Source: JAWVFM01 sp963739355 (lineage in GTDB: Bacteria; Actinomycetota; Thermoleophilia; Solirubrobacterales; 70-9). Taken from it: a stretch of DNA of 64,000 nucleotides. A program made the translations under genes and the position numbers. Below are positions 36,666 to 44,687 of the stretch, piece by piece. Each line of letters begins with the position of its first letter. Position 1 is the first letter of the stretch. The stretch spans positions 558,001-622,000 of the forward strand of contig CAVUAD010000006.1 in NCBI GenBank assembly GCA_963739355.1, read 5' to 3'. A model generated the notes under the pieces. That model searched no databases, was not told the origin of the DNA, and saw nothing but the letters and a program-made list of their open reading frames with translations.

Positions 36666-39065
36666 CTAGGTGAGCACTTGCTGGCCGCGTCCGACGCCAC
36701 TGATCTCTAGATAGCGACGGAAGGCAGGGTGAAGCACGTATGTAGCGCCTTGCCGTGCTGCGCGCGCGACCGCAATCAGTCGTCCAGCGAGGTGTATGTC
36801 GTTCGCGTACTCAATCGAACCCGCCGGAAGTTGGACCCCGAGGAAGGTGAACCCAATCAGGTGCGCTAGGACTACTTCGGCATCTGCGTCATGAATTCGA
36901 CCAGAGGCAAGCCGGTCATATACCTCAGCCTCACTCAAGGTTTCATTGGCACCAAAAAACGCGTGGACGAGGCTCTCCGGATCATCGACAAGAGAGCCGA
37001 GTTCGACCTGCAACGCTTCAACGGCGTGGTGAGAATAGACGGCCTCGCTATCGAGGAGGTCTTCTCGCTCGACAACAGAATGTCCTCGTCTGGCAGCTAG
37101 GTCGATTGCAGCGTTGCACCAGAAGACGATGTCTCTGGGTCGAGGCACAACTCGCTGAACGATGTAGGAGCTTGGTGATCGGCCACCGATTTCGCCAGCG
37201 AAATAGCGCTCCCAAAGCTCCTGAGGCCGGGCGTCTGGGTCTCCTGACGCCGAGACGTATCGTTCGCCCACTAGCCGGAGCAGAGCATCCTCGTCGTTCC
37301 AATCGATTCGCTCAACCGAGATCTTGTCCGGCTCAGGGGCTCGAGCCCGGACCCGCTCGAATATGTCGCTTCGAAGGAAGACAGCGACGGAAATCTCGAT
37401 CGGTTGTCGACGACCGGCAACGCTCCGCTCCAGTTCCCTTGAGATCTTCTGAGCGGCTGGCAGAAGCCCGAGCAGTAGATCCGATGCAGCGGTGAGGTCA
37501 TCCTTGGGATCCCAGGTCGCGTCCAGATTGTCCACAAGGACCGCCACTCGATCACGGGATTCCAAACAGGCTCCAACAAGGCCTCGCAAATCGGCGATCG
37601 ATCGTCCATGGAGCGCAGTCGCGAGGCGCTCCCGATCAGTGGAAATATTCCGGCCAAGGTCAGCGCTGGAGAGAGTCTCAAGGGCACGATCGATTCGGAC
37701 TCCGAAGTCAGAACTAAAGAAAGCCCCGGGACCCCGCAAGTACTGGTCGAGTTTCCACTCTGGACTCCCAGGGATCGGAGGGGCGGGCCGTGCTGCAAAG
37801 TCAGCTGCGAGGTCCAACGCCATCTGCGAATAGAGCAGGTATTTCCAGAAGGCCTCGATCAGGAAGTGGCGATTGTCAACGTTCCCTCCAATCGACCCCA
37901 TCACACGCTCGAGCCCGCTGAGGTCATACGAAGAAGGCCGCAAACTGCACGCAAGGACACGGCGGTCTGCAACGAACTCGTTCGTGGCATGGAGCAGCGT
38001 CGCCGTTTTACCTGTTCCCTTTCTGCCGACGAATAGCCTGGCACCCCCGCGAAGAACTGCTTGGTAGAGCTCAGTGTCTAGAAAATAGTCCGCCAATGCA
38101 CTCGATTCGTTCTCCGCTACGTGCTCGCCCAAACGGAGCGAAGCGAGTTCCGAGCTCCTCTTTCGCTCGACGGCGTACTCGGCTCGACGCTCCAGTTCCT
38201 CATGCGCTTTCTGCAGTTCCCTACGCAGCCACGCGCCAGTCCGATCAGCACAGTCCCTCGCGTGCTCGTATCGATACAGAAGGTCTCTGTAGTCAAACGG
38301 CGTCTTGAAGTCCTGCTCCGCAAGCATCAGCACAGGTCGTCCAAGGCCCCTAGCGATGCCAGACACCAGACCGCAGCGTGCGTTGTGCACACCTGACATG
38401 TGACGCCTCGCTGCTGAAAGATGGACCAAGACGACGTCGGCGGACGCGCATTGCCTCACGTACCATCCCAGTGGCTCTACGGATGACTCCTTTGCGTCCG
38501 AAGTGGTAACGGAGAGGCCCGAGTTCCGCTCGAATTCCACCAGACGCTGCAGGTCACGCTCAGCGTTAGTCGCTTGAAGGCCTTCGAGATACAGAATCGA
38601 GGCCACGGCTCCGCTGTTTTCCCCGAAGCTCTCGACGTCCCGGAATGCTGGCTCGTGGTCGACATCCGGCCGGACCTTCATGAATGGACCGACGACATCC
38701 TCGCTGCTAACGAACGGCTCATAACCCAAGTCTCCGACGATGCCTACCTGGTTCCAGCGCTCCGCGGCGACCTGGTCTGTTTCGTCGCGAACAAGCCACA
38801 ACGGGCGCTCCGCCCCTATCGCGAACCCAATCTCAAATAGGACGTTCTCGTTGAGGGTCGTGATGTCAAACACGGATAAGGACGCTGCCCGAATCGCGTT
38901 GAGGATCTCGTCGATCACGATCTTTCCCGAGACCGTCAAGTCCTCCCACGTCGTGACATCGATGCCGGAGACGCGCCCCAAGTCGGACGCTGCCCTCGCC
39001 AGCGTTTCTCTGGCGCTTTCAGGACGAGAGGGGTATCCGAAGAAAACCTGGGTTGGTTCTGTCAC
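36666..39065 (-). CDS. Tandem TIR/deoxyribosyltransferase-like domains plus Sll1717-type P-loop ATPase; candidate defence protein
   Basis: 799 residues, intact. Domain 1 (about 5-130): VFFGYPSRPESARETL, then FDITTLNENVLFEIGFAIG with E78 where TIR and nucleoside-deoxyribosyltransferase folds have the catalytic Glu. Domain 2 (about 152-275) repeats the fold (SADVVLVHLSAARRHMSG, CGLVSGIARGLGRPVLM) but has Val234 in place of that Glu. A charged helix (280-320) leads to an ATPase with LFVGRKGTGKTA (Walker A 347-354) and VAVLVDNLDATW (Walker B near 507-515), like the Sll1717 family. Base usage is more AT-rich than the flanks. Sensor-effector NTPases of this type often act in phage defence; here that is inference. 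Confidence 0.75.
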   Translation of the reverse strand: MTEPTQVFFGYPSRPESARETLARAASDLGRVSGIDVTTWEDLTVSGKIVIDEILNAIRAASLSVFDITTLNENVLFEIGFAIGAERPLWLVRDETDQVAAERWNQVGIVGDLGYEPFVSSEDVVGPFMKVRPDVDHEPAFRDVESFGENSGAVASILYLEGLQATNAERDLQRLVEFERNSGLSVTTSDAKESSVEPLGWYVRQCASADVVLVHLSAARRHMSGVHNARCGLVSGIARGLGRPVLMLAEQDFKTPFDYRDLLYRYEHARDCADRTGAWLRRELQKAHEELERRAEYAVERKRSSELASLRLGEHVAENESSALADYFLDTELYQAVLRGGARLFVGRKGTGKTATLLHATNEFVADRRVLACSLRPSSYDLSGLERVMGSIGGNVDNRHFLIEAFWKYLLYSQMALDLAADFAARPAPPIPGSPEWKLDQYLRGPGAFFSSDFGVRIDRALETLSSADLGRNISTDRERLATALHGRSIADLRGLVGACLESRDRVAVLVDNLDATWDPKDDLTAASDLLLGLLPAAQKISRELERSVAGRRQPIEISVAVFLRSDIFERVRARAPEPDKISVERIDWNDEDALLRLVGERYVSASGDPDARPQELWERYFAGEIGGRSPSSYIVQRVVPRPRDIVFWCNAAIDLAARRGHSVVEREDLLDSEAVYSHHAVEALQVELGSLVDDPESLVHAFFGANETLSEAEVYDRLASGRIHDADAEVVLAHLIGFTFLGVQLPAGSIEYANDIHLAGRLIAVARAARQGATYVLHPAFRRYLEISGVGRGQQVLT

Positions 39066-39172
39066 GCCTCGAGGATAAGTCCTCTACAGGCGGGCGACGT
39101 GGAGAACGATCCAGTTTGGTGGGTCTGTGGAGACAATCCGTGGCCCGTAGCCAATGCGTGCCTACTCACGGT

Positions 39173-40825
39173 CTAAGCCAGCATTGCTCTACGCGGGTAC
39201 ACCACCTCCGGATGGGTGAGGACGTTAACGACCGCCGGCTCGCCGCCCTCGAAGGTCCGCTCCAGGGTGGGACGCAGCTCACCCGGCTCCCCCACGATCT
39301 CCGCGTCACAGGCCAGTGCTTGGGCCACCTCGTCATACCGCGTCCCCGGCCGCAACTCCGCCGCCATCGAGTACCCATACAAGAACTTCATCGGGTGGTG
39401 CTCGAGGGCCCAGATGCCGTTGTTGCCGATGATCGCCGTGACGGCGATGTTGTGGCGGGCCATCGTGTCGAACTCCATGGCTGAGAAGCCGAAGGCGCCG
39501 TCGCCGAGGAGGAGGACGACCTGCTTGTCGGGGTGGGCGAGCTTGGCGCCGATCGCCTGGCCGGGGCCGGCGCCGAGGCAGCCGAAGGGGCCGGGGTCCA
39601 TCCAGGTGCCGGGCTCGTAGGTGTCGATGACCCGGCCCGCGTAGCTGACGAAGTCGCCGCCGTCGCCGATGACGATCGCGTCGCGGGGCAGGACCTCCTT
39701 GAGCTCCTTGTAGATGCGCATGGGGTGAAGCGGGGAGCGGTCGTCGTTCAGCTCCGGCTCCTCGGCGGCGCGCTTCTCGGCCTCGGTCTCGCGGAGGGTC
39801 TCGAGCCAGGCTGAGTGGTCGGGGACGTCGCCGTCGGGCGCGAGCGCCACGAGGGTCGTGGCGATGTCGCCGGTGAGGTTGACGTCGGGCAGGCGGTTTC
39901 GCTTCAGCTCGTTGGGCGTGCAGTCGAGGTAGACGATCTTGGTGTCCTCGCCGAAGGCGCCGCCGAAGCCGAGGCGGAAGTCGAGCGGCACGCCGGCGAC
40001 GAGGGCGACGTCGGCCTCCTTGAGGCCCCTCCCCCGCGCCCGGCTGAAGTAGAGCTCGTGGTCGGCGGGCAGGCAGCCGCGGCCCATGCCGTTTAGGAAG
40101 ACGGGCGCCTGGAGCCGCTCGGCGAGGATCTGAAGGCCGCTCTCGCCGAGGGCCCAGTAGAGGCCGGTGCCGGCCATGATCGCCGGGCGCTCCGCGGCGG
40201 CGAGGATCTCGCGCGCCTCGTCGACGTTGTCGGCCACCGACGGCCGCTCGACGAGGGGCTCGGGCACCGCGGCCTCGGCCTCGGAGAACACGACGTCGAG
40301 CGGGAAGTCGAGGAAGACGGGCCCGGTGGGATGGGTCAGCGCGAGGTCGATCGCGGCGCCGAGGGCGGCGGGGATCTCGGCCGGGTCCTTGACGGTGCCG
40401 GCGCTCTTGACGAGCGGGCTGACGAACGGCAGGTGGTCGATCTCCTGGAGGCTCCCCGAGCCCCAGCGCATCTCCGGCGCGCGGCCGCCGAGGACGACGA
40501 GCGGCGTGCGGTTGAACTTGGCGCCGGCGATCGCGCTCATCCCGTTGGTGACGCCGGGGCCGGCGGTCAGCGCGCAGACGCCGACCTCGCGCGTCGCCTT
40601 CGCCCAGCCCTCGGCGGCCCAGGCGGCCGAGGCCTCGTGGCGGGTGTCGATGACCTTGATGCCCTCGTGCTTGCAGCCGTCGTAGATCGAGAAGAGGTGG
40701 CCGCCGGAGAGGGTGAAGAGGTGCGAGACGCCGCGCTCCTTGAGCGTGCGGGCAACGAGGCGGCCACCGTGGACCTTTCCCACCGCGGCCTGATCAGAAC
40801 CCGTGCTGGTGTCCGAGATCGCCAC
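39173..40825 (-). CDS. Thiamine-diphosphate-dependent enzyme, acetolactate synthase-like
   Basis: 550 residues from GTG 40825, full length. The N-terminal PYR domain has VSHLFTLSGGHLFSIYDG and DTRHEASAAWAAEGWAK with the catalytic Glu region; the central domain follows; the C-terminal PP domain has the thiamine-binding GDGAFGFSAMEFDTMARHN (GDG to N). The family includes acetolactate synthases, oxalyl-CoA decarboxylases and 2-hydroxyacyl-CoA lyases; the sequence alone does not choose among them and no small regulatory subunit gene is adjacent. A decayed partial copy lies 2.5 kb away. Confidence 0.88.
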   Translation of the reverse strand: MAISDTSTGSDQAAVGKVHGGRLVARTLKERGVSHLFTLSGGHLFSIYDGCKHEGIKVIDTRHEASAAWAAEGWAKATREVGVCALTAGPGVTNGMSAIAGAKFNRTPLVVLGGRAPEMRWGSGSLQEIDHLPFVSPLVKSAGTVKDPAEIPAALGAAIDLALTHPTGPVFLDFPLDVVFSEAEAAVPEPLVERPSVADNVDEAREILAAAERPAIMAGTGLYWALGESGLQILAERLQAPVFLNGMGRGCLPADHELYFSRARGRGLKEADVALVAGVPLDFRLGFGGAFGEDTKIVYLDCTPNELKRNRLPDVNLTGDIATTLVALAPDGDVPDHSAWLETLRETEAEKRAAEEPELNDDRSPLHPMRIYKELKEVLPRDAIVIGDGGDFVSYAGRVIDTYEPGTWMDPGPFGCLGAGPGQAIGAKLAHPDKQVVLLLGDGAFGFSAMEFDTMARHNIAVTAIIGNNGIWALEHHPMKFLYGYSMAAELRPGTRYDEVAQALACDAEIVGEPGELRPTLERTFEGGEPAVVNVLTHPEVVYPRRAMLA

Positions 40826-40880
40826 CCCGCCCTAAGCCTAGAACTTTCCGCCGATCAGCTCGGCTCGGTGGCGGAGGAGC

Positions 40881-41741
40881 TCAGCGCGTCGGCCCGCAGG
40901 TCGCATACGCCGTCAGCTGCGGGTCGCTGTTGTGGAAGAAGTCCGCGAAGGCGCTGAAGACGCCGCTTGCGTGCGGAGCGATGACGGGGCCGATCGAGTT
41001 GATCGCCGCGTGCTTGTAGCTCTCGCCGACGAAGACGCCGCCCCCGTAGACGCGCGTCCCCGTGGGGCAGGGAACCTTGTGGCCCTGCCGGGTCATGGCG
41101 GGAAATCCCGACACGTCGTCGCTTTCCACGGTGGCGAGCTCCTTGCCGCAGATGGCGTAGACGTGGGCCGTGGCCTTGCGGTGGGGCGAGACGAGGAACA
41201 CGCCCCACTCGTGGGCCTGCGGCGTGGCATCGCTTGGGTACTCCGAGTCGAGCTCCAGGGACCTGGACGGCCCGCTGCCCCCGCCGGAGTAGGCGAACTG
41301 GCTTCCGGGGCAGCCTCGCCTGACGAGCACGGGGTCATGCGGCGCAAGATGAACGGTGCGGTGCGGGTAGGTGAACTTGCCCTTGGCGCACACGGCGGTG
41401 GCTGTCGCGTCGACCTGGTTGGAGGAGAGGTTCCTGACCACCACGCGCCAGTCGTCGTCGGGCTTGGCGTCGCGGTCGCGGGCGAGGTCATGGGGCGCGC
41501 TCTGGCGAACCTCGATCGTCCTGAAGCCTCCCCGGGCCACCTCGCCGCCGCCGATCAGGTGGAGCTTCTCCGGGCACGCCGCGGAGAGCTTGGCCGAGCC
41601 GGCCTTGGCGCGAACTGAGAACGTCTTCTTGACGTAGGTGATGCCGCCGGTCTTGACCGTGGACGCAAACGCCGGCGCCGCGCACAGGGCGAGCAGCGCA
41701 ACGATCCCCAGGAACGATCCAACTGCTCCCCTCCGCGACAC
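40881..41741 (-). CDS. Secreted protein of unknown function
   Basis: 286 residues from GTG 41741 with a signal peptide ending PAFAS. The mature part has regularly spaced Cys residues (AACPEK, AVCAKG, RGCPGS, AICGKE, VPCPTG, ATCGPT) in beta-like repeats of about 40 residues, each with a GGG or similar turn. No family name can be given. A TAGGCT hexamer ends six bases before the start codon, consistent with leaderless transcription. Confidence 0.7.
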   Translation of the reverse strand: MSRRGAVGSFLGIVALLALCAAPAFASTVKTGGITYVKKTFSVRAKAGSAKLSAACPEKLHLIGGGEVARGGFRTIEVRQSAPHDLARDRDAKPDDDWRVVVRNLSSNQVDATATAVCAKGKFTYPHRTVHLAPHDPVLVRRGCPGSQFAYSGGGSGPSRSLELDSEYPSDATPQAHEWGVFLVSPHRKATAHVYAICGKELATVESDDVSGFPAMTRQGHKVPCPTGTRVYGGGVFVGESYKHAAINSIGPVIAPHASGVFSAFADFFHNSDPQLTAYATCGPTR

Positions 41742-41782
41742 GCCCGCAGCCTAGTCGAGGACGCCATTCGCGCGCGGGCGAC

Positions 41783-42595
41783 TCAGCCCGCCCGGGTCGC
41801 GACCGTCAGCAGGTACTCGGCCTCGACCCTGAAGCTGCCGTCGGTGACCTTGTTGGCCTGCTCGTAGACGCCGACGAGGTCGGCCCGGGCGGCCTCCCAG
41901 CGGCCCTCGGCCTCCAGCGCCTGCTTCAGCATGATCGTCGGGCCGAGGCGCTTCTCGTCGTCGGCCACCCACGCCTCCACGGACTCCGCGGTCCACTCGA
42001 GGCTGTGGCGCGCGAACTCGAGCTCCACGCCGTGCGGCGCGAATAGCTCGCGCACCCGGTCCTCGCTGCCCCAGAGGATCGGCGGCGTGAAGCCGGGCGG
42101 CGGAGGCGGCATGTACTTCGCCAGCAGCGTGAACATCTGCCCGGTCATCCCCTCGGGGGTCCAGGCGGCAACGGCGATCCGCCCGCCGGGCTTCGTGACG
42201 CGGACGAGCTCGGCGACCGCGAGCGGCTGGTCGGGGGCGAACATCACGCCGAACACCGAGGTCACGCGGTCGAAGCTCCCCTTCTCGAACGGGAGCTCCT
42301 GGGCGTCGCCCTCGACGAACTCGATCTCGAGCCCCGCGGCGGCGGCGCGCCGGCGGGCGACGTCGAGGAGCTTCGGCGTGATGTCGACGCCGGTCACCTC
42401 TCCCCCGGCCTGCGCCGCGATCACCGCGGCGTTGCCGGTGCCGGTCGCGACGTCGAGGACTCGCATGCCGGGCTCGACTCCCGCCGCGTCGACCACGGCC
42501 TGAGACGCGGGGACGATCCGCTCCGCCACGCCCGGGAAGTCCCCCACGGTCCACATCTGCTTCTGCCGGGCCTGGACCTCGGCGTCTATGGGCAC
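41783..42595 (-). CDS. Class I SAM-dependent methyltransferase
   Basis: 270 residues from ATG 42595 with an AGGAG upstream. The Rossmann motifs are VLDVATGTGNAAVIAAQ (motif I), VTGVDITPKLLDVARRR, FVEGDAQELPFEKGSFD and VTKPGGRIAVAAWTPEG, a UbiE/methyltransferase type 11 pattern. The substrate-capping C-terminal half is specific to this subgroup. Substrate unknown. Confidence 0.9.
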   Translation of the reverse strand: MPIDAEVQARQKQMWTVGDFPGVAERIVPASQAVVDAAGVEPGMRVLDVATGTGNAAVIAAQAGGEVTGVDITPKLLDVARRRAAAAGLEIEFVEGDAQELPFEKGSFDRVTSVFGVMFAPDQPLAVAELVRVTKPGGRIAVAAWTPEGMTGQMFTLLAKYMPPPPPGFTPPILWGSEDRVRELFAPHGVELEFARHSLEWTAESVEAWVADDEKRLGPTIMLKQALEAEGRWEAARADLVGVYEQANKVTDGSFRVEAEYLLTVATRAG

Positions 42596-42713
42596 GCCAC
42601 CATCTCCTCTCGACGCTTGCCGGAGGACCCTAGCGCCGCCCGCGCGGCGGCATCAGCCGGGCGCCGTGAGCGTGCGGTGAACCGGCGCACGACACGTTTC
42701 TGTTTGCGACCCT

Positions 42714-42794
42714 TGTTACGTGGGTACGAGGCGTCCGACGACGGCCGGGGGGCCGTTGGGGATTCCGCGACGAGACGTCAGGAGTACGGGATAG
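42714..42794 (+). promoter_or_regulatory. Leader/promoter region of the G1 peptidase gene with two motifs shared elsewhere
   Basis: TGTTACGTGGGTAC (42714-42727) recurs with one change at 62855-62868. Nearer the gene, CGAGACGTC followed by GG and TACGGGATAGG ends at the start codon and recurs almost unchanged at 56469-56491. A small hairpin with ACGGCC/GGCCGT arms lies between them. The set suggests shared regulation or a structured leader. Confidence 0.45.
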
Positions 42795-43637
42795 GTGAAT
42801 AGAGGGATTAGGGCCCGGCAGGCCGTGCCTGCCGGTTTCGTGATTGCGCTTCTCGCGCTCGCCTTCGTGGGCACAAGCGCCGCATCCGCGTCATCGGGCT
42901 CGCCGGTACGCGGGCACGTGCTGCATCTTGCGCCGGGCACCATCGCCAAGGCCAACGCCAACAGCTCGAACAACTGGTTCGGCTACAACCAGGGCACGCT
43001 CGAGCAGGGCACGACGCTGTTCAACTCGGTCACGGGCGACTGGACCGTCCCGACGGCGACGAACTTCGCCCCGGGCCAGGCCGGCAACTCCTCCGACTGG
43101 ATCGGAGTGGGCGGCGGCTGCATCGACGCCGGCTGCACCGTCGGCGACGCGACGCTGATCCAGGCCGGCACCGAGCAGGACGTCGACGCCAACGGCAACC
43201 AGAGCTACAGCGCGTGGTGGGAGCTGGTGCCGGCGCCCTCGCTGACGATCTCGAACATGACTGTCCGCCCCGGCGACCACATGCACGCCGAGGTCTCCGA
43301 GGTCATCAACGACTCCGATCTCTGGAAGATCACCCTTCAGGACGTCACGCGGAACGAGTCGTTCACTCAGACCGTGCCCTACCCGTCCACTCACGCCACG
43401 GCGGAGTGGATCGAGGAGACGCCGCTCTTGATCGGGACGAACGCCGGCCTGGCCTCGCTCCCGAACCTCACGCAGACGTCATTCACGAAGGCCACCGTCA
43501 ACGGCCAGAAGGCAAACCTGAAGCCGTCCGAGGCGATCGACCTCACGGACTCGAATGGCAACGTCATCGGCGCCCCCTCCGCGCCGAATGGCACCGCCGA
43601 CGGCTTCAGTCTCTGCGCCCACGCCACGAGCTGCTAG
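42795..43637 (+). CDS. Secreted G1-family (eqolisin) glutamic peptidase
   Basis: 280 residues from GTG 42795 with a signal peptide (AGFVIALLALAFVGTSAASA). The mature part has NWFGYNQ, then DWIGVGGG and LIQAGTE with the candidate catalytic Gln123, SAWWELVP, and ATAEWIEETP with the candidate Glu near 204. These match the Gln/Glu dyad layout of peptidase family G1, acid proteases best known in fungi and present in some bacteria. It would act outside the cell. Confidence 0.85.
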   Translation: MNRGIRARQAVPAGFVIALLALAFVGTSAASASSGSPVRGHVLHLAPGTIAKANANSSNNWFGYNQGTLEQGTTLFNSVTGDWTVPTATNFAPGQAGNSSDWIGVGGGCIDAGCTVGDATLIQAGTEQDVDANGNQSYSAWWELVPAPSLTISNMTVRPGDHMHAEVSEVINDSDLWKITLQDVTRNESFTQTVPYPSTHATAEWIEETPLLIGTNAGLASLPNLTQTSFTKATVNGQKANLKPSEAIDLTDSNGNVIGAPSAPNGTADGFSLCAHATSC

Positions 43638-43754
43638 CTCACCGGCAGGGGATGGCAGGAGTGAGGTAGCGCCCGGGCGGCTTCCGTCGCCCGGGCGCGC
43701 CTCCGCTCGCCGCCCGCCGTAGGCTGCGGGCGTCTTGTTCGAAAGCAGGCAGCG

Positions 43755-44687
43755 TTGATTCGCCGCGGCAAGAGCCACGGCCTCTCGCCAAGGCGCCGCG
43801 GCCGCGGCGGGGCCGACGCGCGCGCCGTCGTCGGCCGCGAAGGGTGGCTCTTCCTGGAGAACGACTCCAACCACTACATGGAGCAGTACACGGGCCGCCT
43901 CGGCCCGCGGCCGGGCTGGGAGTGGCGCTGGCGCCGGCTGTTCCGCGCCCGCCGCGAGCGGATGGAGAGGGCCGGACTGCCCTACCTGTTCTCGATCTCG
44001 CCGGTGAAGGAGCCGATCTACCCGGAGATGCTCCCCGAGCAGTACGCGGGCACCGCCCGCCGTCCGGTCCACCGCCTGCTCGACATCGCCGCGGACTGCG
44101 GCATCCCGGCGGTCTACCCCGAGGAGGCGCTGCGCGCCGCGAAGCCGCGCGGGCCGGTCTACTACCAGGCCGACACGCACTGGAGCCCGCTCGGCGCCTT
44201 CGTCGCCTACCGCGAGCTCTGCGCCGCGATGGGGCGCCTCGGCCTGGAGCTCGACCTGGTCGAGGACGCCGACATCGACTGGAGGCCCCACATGGGCGAC
44301 GGCGACCTCGGGCGCAAGCTCGACCCGCCCGTCGAGGGTTTGAGCCTGCTCGGCGAGATCCGCGAGCCCCGCGGCAGGCTGGTCTCCGACAACGGCCTGC
44401 TGGGCACCGGGGGCCGGCAGGTCTTCGAGTCGGACCGCCGGGACGCGCCGCGCCTGGTCTGCTTCGGCACCTCCTACGCCGGCAACACCATGCAGTACTT
44501 CAAGGAGAGCTTCAGCCGAGCCGTCTGGTTTCACACCAACTCCCTGGTCGACGACCTGATCGCCGAGGAGCGCCCGGACGTGGTGCTGACGCTCTGCAAC
44601 GAGCGCGGCCTCCTGTTCGTGCCCTCGGACCGCAACGCCAGGGAGCGCTTCGAGGCGACCGCGCGCGAGAAGCTGGCCGGCGGCTAG
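43755..44687 (+). CDS. AlgX/AlgJ-like SGNH-hydrolase-fold acetyltransferase
   Basis: 310 residues from TTG 43755. WLFLENDSNHYMEQYTG at the start, VKEPIYPEMLPEQYAG, YYQADTHWSPLGAFVAY (the DTHW motif with the Asp-His pair) and VCFGTSYAGNTMQYFKE (the serine block) are the order found in alginate O-acetylation proteins AlgX and AlgJ. No signal peptide is evident and no MBOT partner gene is adjacent, so a polysaccharide-acetylation role is inferred from the fold only. Its stop overlaps that of the convergent cyclase gene. Confidence 0.75.
   Translation: MIRRGKSHGLSPRRRGRGGADARAVVGREGWLFLENDSNHYMEQYTGRLGPRPGWEWRWRRLFRARRERMERAGLPYLFSISPVKEPIYPEMLPEQYAGTARRPVHRLLDIAADCGIPAVYPEEALRAAKPRGPVYYQADTHWSPLGAFVAYRELCAAMGRLGLELDLVEDADIDWRPHMGDGDLGRKLDPPVEGLSLLGEIREPRGRLVSDNGLLGTGGRQVFESDRRDAPRLVCFGTSYAGNTMQYFKESFSRAVWFHTNSLVDDLIAEERPDVVLTLCNERGLLFVPSDRNARERFEATAREKLAGG

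Noticed and set aside
36208..36700. Thiamine-diphosphate enzyme relic as an assembly duplication
   Set aside because: Substitutions are frequent between relic and intact gene, which a duplicated contig end would not show.
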